From Dermatophagoides farinae (taxonomy: Eukaryota; Arthropoda; Arachnida; Sarcoptiformes; Pyroglyphidae): a stretch of 64,000 nucleotides of DNA. Shown here in pieces: positions 24,869 to 38,289 of the stretch. Location of the stretch: NCBI RefSeq assembly GCF_024713945.1, contig NC_134685.1:2847001-2911000 (forward strand), written 5' to 3'. Under the pieces are notes generated by a model. The model saw nothing but the letters and a program-made list of their open reading frames with translations. It ran no database searches and was not told the DNA's origin. The position numbers and the translations under genes are program-made. Within the stretch, counting starts at the first letter, position 1. Each line of letters opens with the position of its first letter.

Positions 24869-26923
24869 GATTGTCTGACTTTTTTTTTGTCTCACACATA
24901 TATCAAAGAAAAAGATAACGAAAAAAAAATGATACTTTATATCAATGACGACGATGATGACTTTCTATTTTGGCTCACATACTTTTTTATCCGACCACCA
25001 TCAATCGATCAATCGACCAATCAATCAATCAATCAATCAAATCGGTTCAAATTGAAACGAATCAAAAAAAAAATCGATTTGTTTGATTGAAAAGAAAAAA
25101 ATTCTGAATCAAATGAATCGAATTGTTTTTTTTTTCTTCTTCTTCGACAACATTTCCGTTTACATAATAACAACAACAACAACGTTATATATGGCGATAA
25201 TGACCGAATCAGTCAGTGACTTGAATCTTTTGTCAAAAAAAAAAAAATTCACAAGAATTTTGTCTGAATTTTGTTTCTTTCTCTTTTTTCTTTTGTTGTT
25301 GTTGTTGTTGTTGTCAATTTTTTTTTTTGTAATTTTCGATTGATGAATGATCATTAGATTTTTTTTTTATGCGATTGAATTGATTTTGATGATTAATCGA
25401 TGAATGCGTTTTTTTCCTGCTTTTGTTTTTGTTTTTTGAAATGATACCGGTGTGTGTGTATGTGTGTGTGTGTGTGTCTGTGTCCGCAATTTGTTTGAAT
25501 TGAAATTGCAAAATTTCAACAAAAAAAAAAAAAAACAAAAATTATACGGGCAATCTGGGTTCGTGCATTTTCAATGATTTTTTTTTGGCGAATTAATCCT
25601 ATGGAAAAAAAATGGGTTTGGTAAATAGAAACATAAACTTCCGGTTGAATCTGATCATTATCATCATTGCCATCATCATCATCATGATAATTATCGTTAC
25701 CATCTAAAAAAAAGAGAAACAAAACATGAAAACATGGTGAACATAATGAGAAAATTACATTACATAATTTTACATAACCCACACAGACATTAATTTCTTC
25801 CAAAACAAATATAATGATGATCGACAATCAAACCAAAGTTCGTGATATTTTCTACAATCCATTTTCAATCAACAAGAAAAAAAAAGGTTAAAGTCAATAT
25901 TTTGTTGTTCATTCGTTCATTTTTCAGGTTTTTCTGTTTGTTTGTTGTGTGTGTGTGTGTTACTCGGCTGTATGATTTGTTTTTTCATCAAAATGGCACG
26001 TACACACGCACACACACACATAAAAGTCATAGGTTAATGATGATAAAATAAAATATGCAACAAATGCAGATGCAGATGCAAATACAACTCGTTGCAACTC
26101 GTTTTTTCTGTTTGAAACTAATCCGAAAACTAAATTTTTTTTTCCAGATTGAAAGACCAAATTTTTTTTCTGTTTTTTCATTTTGTCCACACGCACACAC
26201 ACACGACATTGATAATGACAATTATTAATGGTTGACCATCAAATTGAATCAAGGACATTCTCATTCTGTTTTTTTTTATTTTTATTTTTATTTTCTACTT
26301 ATTATTGCTGTCCAGAAAAAAAAGGATTACCACGTTATTTTTCAGCTGGTGTGTGTGTGTGTGTGTTTAACACACACTCAAGGCCAACGAAAGTGAACAA
26401 ATTCAATGAAATGAAAATAAAAAAAAAATTTAAATTTTTAAAATACCGAAATAAAAGATTGCATGTTATTTTTCTCTGTCAGTTTGACCAAACACACGCA
26501 ACATAATTCATCAAAGAAAATTTTCACCGGAACAGATGTAGTGAGTGAGAAGTAAAATGGAAAAATTTTTCCAGAAAACCAAAAAAAAAAAAAAAAAAAA
26601 ACAGGCATCAACCAGTACAAACATGTTGAATCTCTCTTCATGTTCGTGTTTGTGTTTGTATATTTCACCTGAATTCTTGTTAATGGCCATGATTTAGTCC
26701 TGTTTTTTTTCCTGCCAACCAAAAGAAAAGTTTTTTTTTACCATGAATTTGCTGTTTGGTACGTGTGTGTGTGTGATCCATAATGATGTAAAATCGGGTC
26801 ATGGCAATTTTTTTTTTGTTATTCTACGAAATTTTTTTTTTCGTTGTTTCACAATAATAACAACAACAAAGGGTTTCACCATTGGTTTTATTTTTTTCAT
26901 CTTTCAAATCATAAAAATATTAA

Positions 26924-26936
26924 CGGTCAAAGGTCA
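26924..26936 (+). promoter_or_regulatory. DR1-type nuclear-receptor element
   Basis: CGGTCAAAGGTCA is a near-perfect direct repeat of AGGTCA with one-base spacing, the binding format of RXR/USP heterodimers and HNF4. It is isolated in intergenic DNA between the two TGF-beta ligands. Function is inference. Confidence 0.4.
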
Positions 26937-29900
26937 AACATACACACACACACACACACACACAGCTGATGAAATTCCATGATTTTTAATTTGGTTGTTG
27001 TCATCATCTTGGCGACTCTAAACAATGATGATGATGATTGGTGGTGGTGTTGGTGGTGGTGGTACACAATTGATTCATAATATTGATCAGACAAATTTCT
27101 AAGGAAAAATGTCTTGATACTATTGTCTATTGGCCAAATATGCACACACACACACGCATTATCATTAAATCTAGGTCACTAGACCATTAAATAATCAACG
27201 AATGATTAAATCATTCAGAAAAAATAAATAATAACCAAATGTACAACCAAACCAACAAAAAAATCATCATCACCATCATCAAATTCATCATGGTGAAAAT
27301 AATGAAAATGATCGGGTTGATTTTCTATATTCATTCATATGACCTGAATATATAGAGATTATTTATTTTTTGTTTCATCATTTGATTATTTTGTTACCAT
27401 CAACTATGATTATGAATGATGATGGTGATGATAATTTTTTTTTTTTTTTGATCATCAAATCTGGTGTTTGATTCATCATGGATTCAAAGGCAAAAAAAAA
27501 ACAAACAAACATGAAAGGGTAAGTAAATCATTTTTTTTAATGTTGTTGTCTGGTTTTTTTTCTCGGTAATTTTTTTTTGTTGCTATATAGCCATCAGTTG
27601 ATTTCGGCTGACTGGCTGATGTTGATGAGAATTTTTTTTTTATTTTTTTTTGCTTTCATTTACCAATTTCTGATTATGAAAATGGAAATCATTTTGTGTT
27701 TGTTTGATGTGTGTGTGAAGGCATTTTTAATTTTTTTTTTGAAATTTTTTTTTCTTGACTACGTGTCGCCATCCAGTGGCCACGGTTGGAAATGATTATT
27801 TGAAAATTTTTTTTCATTTTTTCGAGTGTTTTTCATTATTTGAAATCAATAATAATAATTGATTTATCCTTGATCAATGTTCTTTGTTGCAATTTTGTAT
27901 CCATTTTTTTTTACACATTAATGATCATGATGATTTTATCGATCCAAAACATTTTATTGTTGTTGTTGTTGTTGCTGTTGCTGTTGTTTTTTAATCAAAA
28001 TAGAAAAATTTCATTTTGGAAAAAAAATGTATCCATTAATCACTGAGTTTTTTTTTTTGGTTAATTTTCTTGTATCAATTTTTTTTCTTGCCACACCATG
28101 ATCAAGTTGATGATCATCATCATCAACAAAATGCACACACACACACTCATTAGTTATCCAAAAAAAAAAAAAAAAAAAAAATTAATACCACCAATCCTTT
28201 TTTTTCTAATATCTTTAAATGTAGCCAAATGTATCATAATCATCATCATCATCATCATCAAAGAATGTAACCATGTTGATTACACGCACACGCACACGCA
28301 CAAATATTTTTTTTTTTTTGCTATTAAATCCAATTTGTTATTGTTGCATTTTTCATCATCATCATCATTATATTGATGATGATGATGATGATGATTTAGT
28401 CATTTAATAAATGTGAAAATTATTTCAATAATATAACAGATATACATTTGTAAATTTTTTTTTTGTATTTATCCACTGATGATGATGATGGTGCTTGTTA
28501 CACAAACACAATGTGTAAGGGCTGGACCATATTTCTATTTTTTTTTTGTGTGAGTTTTGATTTTTTGATTTTTTTTCCTCTTCTTCTTCTTCTTCTTCAA
28601 ACGAATATTATCATTATTTAAATTATAACCAGAAAAAAAAACAAATGACGTTGGACAACGACGACGACGACGATGATGATGATCATTATCATTAAGAAAA
28701 AAAAAATCAACCAAAAAAAATCATTATGAATGATTGACTTGTACTTGATTGTCGACAATTTATATATATATATTGTGTGTGTGTGTGTGTGTATACAAAA
28801 ATTGAAAATGATTTTCATTCTTTATTTTACCAAAAAAAAAACGCAAACGTTTTTAATCAAATAGAACAACAATGTATATTAACAACAACGACTACGACGA
28901 CCAAGAAATGGCTAAAAATGGCTACATTCATCATCATCATCAAATGTGTTTCTTATACATTTGATGATAATGATAATGATTTCTGTTGAAAATCTTTCAT
29001 TATGAATCTCATCAACCAACGAAAACAAAACAAAAACAAAACGAAAAAAAAAATTCCAGACCGATTTACAACAAGAAAAAACAAAAACAAAAAAAAAATT
29101 GGAATTATCAAAAAAAAAAAAACAAAAAAAAACGCACACACACACACACCAAGGGTTAAAAAAGAAAAAAAGGACCATAGGTCAATGATACTTTTAAATA
29201 AATCTTTTTTATTCATATAGTGAAGGATTTTGAATTTTTTTTTTCAGAAAAAAAAGTGTCAGTTTTTTTTAAAGGGGTAATGTAACGAAATAAATGTATC
29301 GAAAAAAAAAATTTGTAACAACAGCAAATTGATACATATTTTTCATTCTCTGTTTGATCATAATGATAATGTGTCTGGGTTTTTTTTTTTGGTTCACTAC
29401 AGTGCTTGCTTGCATGTGTGTGTATCATCATTATCATTAACGTTGTACACGTCATTTTTGTTTTTTGACGCAAAAAAAAAAAATTAATTTCGCTTGTAAA
29501 TGTTGTATGAATCATTAGGACAAAACATAGAGAAAATTTTTTTTCATTTGACATTTATCAATGTCGTTTTTTGGCAAATTTTGATGCATTTATTTCAATC
29601 ATCATCATCGTCATCGTCATCATCAGTTGTCACCATTAGGGCAGTGTTAGAGACCATATCATTTGTATTCTCTTTACAATGATCATCATCATCATCAGAT
29701 TCCATCAAAGAATAATGATGATGAAAAAAAAAATTTAATGTATCAAAAATTGAACTTTTTCATCATCATCATCATCATCATCAAGCTTAACAAAAATAAT
29801 GTTATAAATGAATTTACCACATTCACGTTTATCATTTTGTAGCAATGTAATTTTTATATATTTTGGATACAAATTCAAATGTAGCGAATTTCATCGTTGT

Positions 29901-30272
29901 TGTTGCTGTTTTGATACATTTTCAATTCTCTTTTTGTTCACACATAATTGTCATTCATATCATTGCCATTTTTGGCTACATTGTAACCCATTATCATCAT
30001 CATGGTTATCATTTGAAACATACACACACACCATAATAAATGTGTCATTTATTTTAATGTCTTTGTTGGCTAAGATTTTTTTTTTTTTTTTTAGTTGCCA
30101 TTATTTGGTGTTTTAACAAAACAAAAGAAACCAACACCACCAACGCCCATCATCATAATCAAGACACCAATATCTATCGATAATGATGATGATGATGGAT
30201 GATGATGATGATGGTGGTTCAATGAATCTTCAATTGGTTTTTGTTTTGTTTGTTGTTTTTTTTCAAAAAATG

Positions 30273-30274
<2 letters not shown>

Positions 30275-30307
<33 letters not shown>
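30275..30307. repeat. Poly-T tract of 33 bases
   Basis: An uninterrupted homopolymer. Comparable tracts lie at 36877-36906 (30 T), 38261-38289 (29 T) and 51282-51317 (36 A). Confidence 0.95.
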
Positions 30308-30308
<1 letters not shown>

Positions 30309-31558
30309 ATGGTTACCAAGTGGTTTTGGTGTCATTGTCTGTCTGTCTGTATGTATGTATTACATATACACACCCAGAAATTCTATGAACTTTGATCGAG
30401 AATTGTAATAATCAAATTCAAATTCAATCAATTAAGAATACAAACCAAAAAAACAATGGAAAACAGCCACAACAACAACAACAACAAGAAAATAGAGCTG
30501 TAGTGATAATTTTTCCATTTCGATTCTGTTTTTTTTTGTTTTCTCTCTCTCTTTTTCGCTGGGTTTGAATCCTTTTTCTTCTTTTTCTTTTTGTTATTCA
30601 TTTTGTGTCTCATGCAATATGCATGGATGCTTTAAACATTAATCCACGATGTTGATGATGATGAGCCATCGTTATAATAATGATGCTCATTTTTATCTGT
30701 CAACATCATTATTTTGTGCGTGTGCTTGTATATGTGTGTTTGTAGCCAATCATCATGTATTGGATTTTCATGATACAGTGAACGAACAGATGGATACAAG
30801 TAAAATGTATCCAATTTTTCTTTCTGTCCAATCTTATTACTTTGTTGTTGTTATTGTTGCTGTTGTTGTTGTTGGATTTTTTTCATATTTTTTTTGCCAC
30901 AAAAAAAAATTTACTTTTTTTTTCTCTCTCTCTCTCTCTCTCTGTATGTGTTTGGTTAATGAAAATAATGTAAGTGTTTTTGTATGCTAATTTTGCATTG
31001 GTGCATCATCATCATCATCATTAGTGACTTGATTTGATGATTGCCTGAAGTTTGTTGTTGTTGTTGTTGTTGTTGTTGTTCTAAATCAAATGAAGGAAGA
31101 ATGAAATGAAATGAAAAAAATTTTTCTTGATCATTAAAACATACACACACACACACACCGACACATTGAATGTGATTTTTGCTCTTAAATTGTCTGATTT
31201 TTGTTGTTTTTCATTCTCAAGGATGGTTTACACGTTTTCATCATCATCATCATCATCATCATTTGGTGAATGATCGAACGTAAACCAGAATCAATCAGAA
31301 TGAATGAATGAATAAATGAATCGATGGCTAATTGGCCAACCCGAATTTATATCGTTTATCGATATGAAAATTTCTTTTACACCGGATATTCTTTCATTTA
31401 TTATTCATCATATATTTAATTTCAAACCAAAACAGCAAAAAAAAAACAAAAACAGCAAAAAAAACACATGCTACACACTGATATTTATCAAATGGAAATC
31501 ATTGAATGAAAAAAAAAAATTTTTTTGCCAGTAACCTGTAATTAAGACATATGGTTGG

Positions 31559-31614
31559 CGGCCACCATTACCACCGCCACCATTACCACCGCCACCATTA
31601 CCACCACCACCGTA
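31559..31614. repeat. 15-base tandem repeat GCCACCATTACCACC
   Basis: Three copies of the unit followed by a short ACC run. It is GC-richer than its surroundings, and I see no coding context. Confidence 0.8.
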
Positions 31615-33270
31615 ATGAATTGGGCGTACAGCTTTAATTTTTCATTCATTCATTCATTCATCAATAAACAGAATATTTAATCGAATTATAAAATAAAATA
31701 TATTCGGTTACAAATTGATTGATATTGATTCTGATTACGATTCATTCATTCAAGTTTCTCTCTCTCTTTCTATCTTTTGTGTTATAAATAGCTTTTGATT
31801 TATAACTAAAGTCTGGCCAAAAAAAACGAAAAAAAAAGAAAAAATTAAAATAATTGGCAAACAGTGATTAAAATCAATGGTTTTTAATCACTATTTGTTA
31901 ATTTTTTTTTGTTTTTATTTTATTTTGTTCATGTCTGCCCATCATGTATAACATGATAACAACATATATATATAACAGGTATATACAGGTAGTAATAGAC
32001 AGTGGCCAACAAGAAAAAAAAACAAAACAAAACAAAACAGAACAGAAATTCTTCTTCTTAAAAAAAAAATCCTTAATCCATTAATCGATGATGATGATGA
32101 TGATGATAATCATGCTTGTCATTTGATCAGAATGATCGATGATGTATGAAAAAACAAAACAAAAAAAAAATCAACAATTGGCCAACATTTGAACATGAAA
32201 ATTTGTTGGTAAATTTAAATTGGCTACAAATTGTATACAATTATGTTTTGTGAGAATGCGCATGCTCAAAAAGTGCTATTTTTTTGTTGTTTTGTTACAT
32301 CTTTGTTTGGTTGGCAACAGCGAAACAAAAAAAAACATGTGTGTATCTATTTGTCTATCTATTTTGAAAATTCAAGAGCAAAAAAAAAAATTTCGTTTCA
32401 GCACTGAATATAACCTCGAAACACACACAGAAAAAAACAGGATGATGACGATGATGAATTCAATTCAAAACATTGTTGACAGAGAACCTGTGTGAATATA
32501 TCTGATGTTTAGTTTGTTCTGATTAAATCAGACAAAAAAAAAAAAAAAAGAATTTGTTTTTGCATAAATTGTAAACAAATTGCTACAAAAAAATGAAATG
32601 AAATCAACACGCACGCGTAATGAAAATGTTTTTTTGTTTGACAACAAAACAACAAAAAAAAAAAAAAAATCCAGACAAAACACACATTTTACTACAGACG
32701 AAAAAAATGTATCATTTTTTTTAAAATCTTATTCTTCACTTTTTTTTCACACAGTACACAATACCGTTAGTTTACAATTTAATGAATAAAATATTCTTCA
32801 TCATTAATTTTTACCACTGCTTCTGCTGATATATTCAATCAATCAATCAATCAAAAAAAAAAAAAATGATAAATAAGGAAAAAGTAATAAATACAAGGTT
32901 CATTCATTCATTTTCTGACATTTTTCTCTCTTTTTATCTATTTCTCGAATTTTTCTTTTAATCTAATCTCATTTGTTGTTGTTGTCGTCGTCGTTGTTGT
33001 TTTTGTTTTTTTTTATAACATCAACATCAATATTTCAACATAATTCAGTCAGTAAGTCAGTTTTGGGGCATAAACAACAACAACAACAAAAAAATTTAGA
33101 CAGATACACAAATTATTACAAAAATTGATACTGTAGCAATTTTCGAATGAAACAAAAAAAAAACAAACACAAGAATCGATTCTATCGATCAATACTATCG
33201 ATATTTAGAATATTCCATTTTCATCAATGATCAATGAAAATGGAACAATTGAATCTATCTATCATAATAT

Positions 33271-33319
33271 TTATGATGATCTATCCATCCATCCATCTAT
33301 CTATCTATCTATCTATCTA
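33271..33319. repeat. (ATCC)/(ATCT)n tetranucleotide repeat
   Basis: ATCC units pass into about eight ATCT units on the forward strand. Confidence 0.85.
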
Positions 33320-33590
33320 GAAAAAAAGAAGAAGAAAAAACATCAACAACAACAACAACATTCAACTTGACTTCTGCTTCGTCGTCGTTGTTGTCGTCGT
33401 TTTCATCATCATCAACAGTTCTATTGGTGGTATTGGTCTGTTCTTCTGCGAAGCGCAAAAAAAAATAAAGAGAAGAGAAGAGAAATATAAAACACACAAA
33501 ATACATGTTTCATACCATACAACGCTGCTATCTTTATGGCTGAAAAATTATTATTTTTCTTCTTCATTTTCTTCTTCTTCTTGCTGTTAG

Positions 33591-33626
33591 TATAAAAAGG
33601 ACCGGCAAAATCATTATCAATTCAGT
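33591..33626 (+). promoter_or_regulatory. Core promoter of the activin-like gene: TATA box and TCAGT initiator
   Basis: TATAAAAAG at 33591-33599 is followed by the arthropod initiator TCAGT at 33622-33626, putting the presumed +1 adenine at 33624, 33 bases after the first T of the TATA box. This is the clearest core promoter in the window. GGACGT about 31-36 bases after +1 is near where a downstream promoter element would sit but is slightly displaced. It points towards the activin-like coding exon that starts at 34520. Confidence 0.65.
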
Positions 33627-33645
33627 GTATACGGCAAATTCGACG

Positions 33646-33663
33646 ATGGCTGCGGACGTCTAA
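33646..33663 (+). CDS. Five-codon upstream ORF in the activin-like 5' leader
   Basis: ATG GCT GCG GAC GTC TAA begins 22 bases after the predicted transcription start and ends well before the main ATG at 34520. If transcribed as predicted, it would be the first AUG met by a scanning ribosome and could lower translation of the ligand. A regulatory role is inference. Confidence 0.4.
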   Translation: MAADV

Positions 33664-34519
33664 CGACCAAAAAAAAAAAAAAAAAAAAACAAGAAGAAGA
33701 AGAAGAAGAAGAAAGATCAATCACAAAATAAAAGATGTTTCTTTCCTGTTATGTGATCTAATATATATATTTGATATATATATGTGAAAGTATTATCACC
33801 AAATCAGACAAACACACACACACACACACGCCCTAGCTACAACCAAAGAATGAAATGAAATGAAAAAATTTGATATCTCAACACCAAAAAAAAAATAAAA
33901 TAAAATAAGTGATAATGTTCACACAGTGATTTCGTCTATTTATCATCATTCATTCATTCATTCATTCATTCATTAATACGGTATATTCCAATCAATGTGC
34001 GTGTTTTTTCATTTTCATTTTCATTTTCATTTTTATTTTAAATCCACTTGAAACCACGACGACGACAACGATTTTTTTTCCGATTTTTTTTTGAAAATTT
34101 GAATTTTGTGCGTGTTTTTTTGTTTCTTCATTGTTCATTGTTTCAACAATTAGATCTCTGAAAATTGACATTCATTCATTCACTCATTCAAAATTTGATC
34201 TCAGCATGATTTTTTTTTCATTTATATATAGAATTTATTTTGAATTTCACATTCTGTTCTTGAACAAACGAAACGAAGAATTAAAAAAAAGAATCCAAAT
34301 ATTTCTTGGAAATAAATCTGATACGATTCCGGTACGTGTGTGTGTGTGTGTGAATTCAGAACACAGAATACAGAATTGTCATAAAACTTGGTTTTTTTCG
34401 TTTTTTTTTTTTGTTGTTGTTGCTGCTGTTATCTGTTCGAAATTCTTGCCATTCCTATTCACAGGAATTTGACATAATTCTATTCATTCCTTTGTTTTTA
34501 AATTATAGTATTCCATTGA
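33664..34519 (+). other. Presumed 5' leader of the activin-like gene
   Basis: Non-coding sequence between the predicted promoter and the ATG. AATTATAG at about 34502-34509 looks like a splice acceptor 11 bases before the ATG, and GGTACGT at 34331-34337 could be a donor, so a leader intron of about 177 bases is possible. It holds (CA)n at 33812-33829 and (CATT)n near 33950-33973. Confidence 0.4.
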
Positions 34520-36873
34520 ATGAAAGAGAAAATGATTCCACATGATCACCAAAAACATCAACATCATCACCATCATCATCATCATCATCAGCATCATCAT
34601 CATAAACATCATCGATCATTATCGATTGATCCATCATCGATACAATTGTTGAAAAAATTTTTAATTTTCAATCCAAATTTAAATTTTTTAAAATTATCAA
34701 ATTATAATCATAATAATGATGATGATGATGATAATAATAATAATAATGATTATCATCAAAAATTGTCACCACCATCATCATCATCAGGTTGTCATCAACA
34801 ATTTTATCATCATCATCATAACACAAGTCAATTAAAATTTGATCCAATTAAAACAACAACAACAACAAGGTCCAACAATATTTATAATGAAATGATACCA
34901 ACAACATTATCTATTCAAGCTGTGATCAACAATGATAATCAAGATTCATTATCACCATCATCATCGAATGAAAATAATGGAAAAAAATTTCAAAAAATGG
35001 CCATGACACTGGCCAATACGACCTCTACAACAGAATTGTTGTTGACATCGATCAACAACAACAACAACAATACAATGTCATCAATGATGATGAAGACAAA
35101 AAATAAGACGAAGAAGACAATTACAACAACAAAAACGAAAACAAGAACGACGAGGTCTTCTACTACATTCAACAAAATAGACAATCATAATCATGATTGT
35201 TGTCATCGTCGTTGTTGTCATAATTCTTTTTTGATACCAAAAAGATGTTCATCATCATCATCATCATCGTCATTATCATCCACACGATCATCATCATTAT
35301 CATCATCATCATCATCATCATCATCCTCTTCCATTTCTTATTCTATAAATACAAATTCAAATAGAACATCGATACTATCGATAAAAACCCCATCATCAAG
35401 ATCATCATCATCATCACCACCATTGTTTACTATTCGAAAATTTTGTTGGATAATTTTTTTCCTATTTACATTATTCTCATCCGATTTGATGATGATGATT
35501 ATGAGAATTATGGCAACAACAACAACAACAACAACCACGACAACAGCAACAACAACAATGACCAATATCAATGTATTTCCTATTCCAATGTTAATTGTAT
35601 CGGCTACAATATCATCACCATATCATCATCGTCATCAACAGAATCAACAACAACAACAACAACAACAACAATCACAATCATTGTCATCATTACAGCAGCA
35701 GCAGCCTAGAATATCTGTATCGCCTTATCATCGTCATGATCGTTTATTTCCATTCGAACGTGCACAACAACAACAACAACAGGCACGTGATTCTTTAAAT
35801 CATTCGAATAACGATGGTGGTGATGATGATGATGCTAGCTGTCCGAATTGTCGATTAAAATTAAATCGTACACAGGCTGAACATTTAAAATTGGATGCAA
35901 TTAAACAACAAATTTTATCCAAATTAAATCTTGAATATCGGCCAAATATAACCGGTATGAATGAATTGGCACGTGAAGAGGCATTAGAAATTATACGTAA
36001 AGCAAAATTAGATCATATTCATGGTCGATCATCAATACATCGAATGGCAATGATGAATAAATTATATTCACGAAAGAATCGTAATAATCAACGTAAACAT
36101 AATCGTTATGGACGAATGTCAACAACAATAACAACAACAACAACGACATCGACAAATTTACAAATGCAAAAACAACAACGCCGTCATCGACGACATCGTA
36201 AACGTGAAAATAATAGTGGCAGCAGTTTATCATCATCATCATCATCATCACCATTGTTAAATGACACAAATTCAGTCATGAATAATAATAATGATACAAA
36301 TGAAATCGATACATTTGATCATGTTGATGATAATTATGATGCAGATGATTATGATGATAACGATGATGATGATGATGAAAATGACTATAATATGAATAAT
36401 ATGAATGATGAATATTTTGGTAAAACATCCGAGATAATTATTTTTGCTGAACCGGGTAAGTTTTTCTTTGTTTTACAAATTCATTGCATCAACATTCTTT
36501 TTTTGATAATGATAATGATGATGAACAAATACAACACAGCACACACACACACACACACACAATCCTATATACAGAATTGAAAATTGAATTTTTTTTTGTT
36601 TGTTTCTGTTGTTGGGCAATCCTTAATGTTTCGTTTTTTGTGTGTGTGTGTCTGAAATATTCCTGTTTTCGCAATTTGTATTTAACGTCATAGAAACAAA
36701 TGATGATGATGATGGTGAGGGTGGTCGTCGTCTTCATCATCATCATCGATGATGAATGATGTTTGTCATGATACAAAATGATTGTTTCTGTTGTTGTTTG
36801 ATGATGATTTTTTTTTTATCCAGAAAGAGAGAGAAAGAGATAAAGATAGCGTGAAAGGATTGGTAGTGTTTAT

Positions 36874-36907
<34 letters not shown>

Positions 36908-38258
36908 GTTTTGTTCACTTTTTTTTAGTGCTACATATATATGTGTGTGTGTGTCGTGAGAATTGATCTTTTGTGAATCATCATTTGTGAATGAATGAAT
37001 GAATGAATTTCCAAGGAATTTTATTCATTCATTTACTCGAATATATCAGAATTTTTTTTTGTTTTGTTTTTTTAAATCAATAATAATAATAATAGATTAT
37101 AATTTGATTAAAATCAATTAATTAACATCGATTGTTTAGATTCTCTCTCTCTCTCTCTCTCTCGTTCTTTTGTTCACCGTATGAACTGCATGATTTTCAT
37201 TGAATTTGAAATAGAAAATTTGTTCAGTTCTCACTCACGCACACACACACACAAAGTGCACACAAGTGGTTAATCATCCGCAAAGTTGTTGATGATGATG
37301 ATGATGATTTGTTGTTGTTGTTTGTTTCATTCATATCTTTTTTCTTTTTGTTTCTCTGTAAAACAAAATTTTTCAGTTTCATTCATTATGGCTACTGTTT
37401 TCGTTTTTTTGGTTTCATATTTTGACACATACGCATGTCATAGGTTTGTTTCCATGAATTTTTTTTCGTTGTTTTTTGTTCTTTCAACAAATATCCAATG
37501 ATGATTTTCGTTTTGGATTTGGATTAGACCGATTTTATGACAACCAAAATGTGAAAAAAAACAGCTGCTGCTGCTGCTGAAATGTTTTTCACTACTGGCT
37601 ACAGTAGCAAGCCAAAAATCAAAATAAAAAATTCAAAATTCATTCATCTGCAGATACACACATAGCAACAAGCACGAATATAAAATCGATGGTTGCTGCT
37701 GTTGTTGCTGTTTTCTTTTCGTCGTTGCTGCTGTGTTTTTAGTACATTGCCTTCTCATAGGCCAACCAAAAGAAAAACAAAAAAAAAAGGACAATGATCA
37801 TTGATGTTGATCAATGATGTGATTGTCATATAAAGAAATAAATGAATGAAAGCAAGCAAGCAAGCAAAAATAAACCAAAAACCAAAAAAAAAATCCTCAT
37901 CATCATCATCAACAACAACATATGCGATTACGAAACCTTTAATTATAATCTCAATCATCATCGTTTGATGGATGAAACAAAAAAAAAAAAAAAGATAAAA
38001 AGTCAGATTTTGTAAAACAAATTGATTGAATGAATGAATGAATGATGATAATGTTTGATACCTTTTACTATTACTACCTGTATTTTTTGTGTATGTATTA
38101 TTTGTTTGTTTGCTACATGTAGCGGCAATTTAAATGTAAATGTATCAAAACAGAAAAAAAAATTTCATTCATTCATTCATTTGTTTGATTAAATTCTCAA
38201 ATTTCAATTTTCTCATATACAAACAAAAACACATACAACCTGCATATATTAAAATCAG

Positions 38259-38289
<31 letters not shown>

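Larger units (their letters stand above)
20255..33590. other. 13 kb gene-free region between the two TGF-beta ligand genes
   Basis: No supportable gene is seen on either strand; every ORF is a translation of microsatellites or homopolymers. The region is packed with poly-T/poly-A, (GAT/ATC)n, (GT/CA)n and (GTT/CAA)n. Recognisable single features are listed separately. It contains the full promoter regions of both divergent ligand genes and could hold distal regulatory DNA or non-coding RNA that cannot be seen by eye. Confidence 0.5.

Noticed and set aside
30556-30575. tRNA B-box-like GGGTTTGAATCC
   Set aside because: There is no A box or cloverleaf around it, and flanking DNA is poly-T. No tRNA genes were found in the window.
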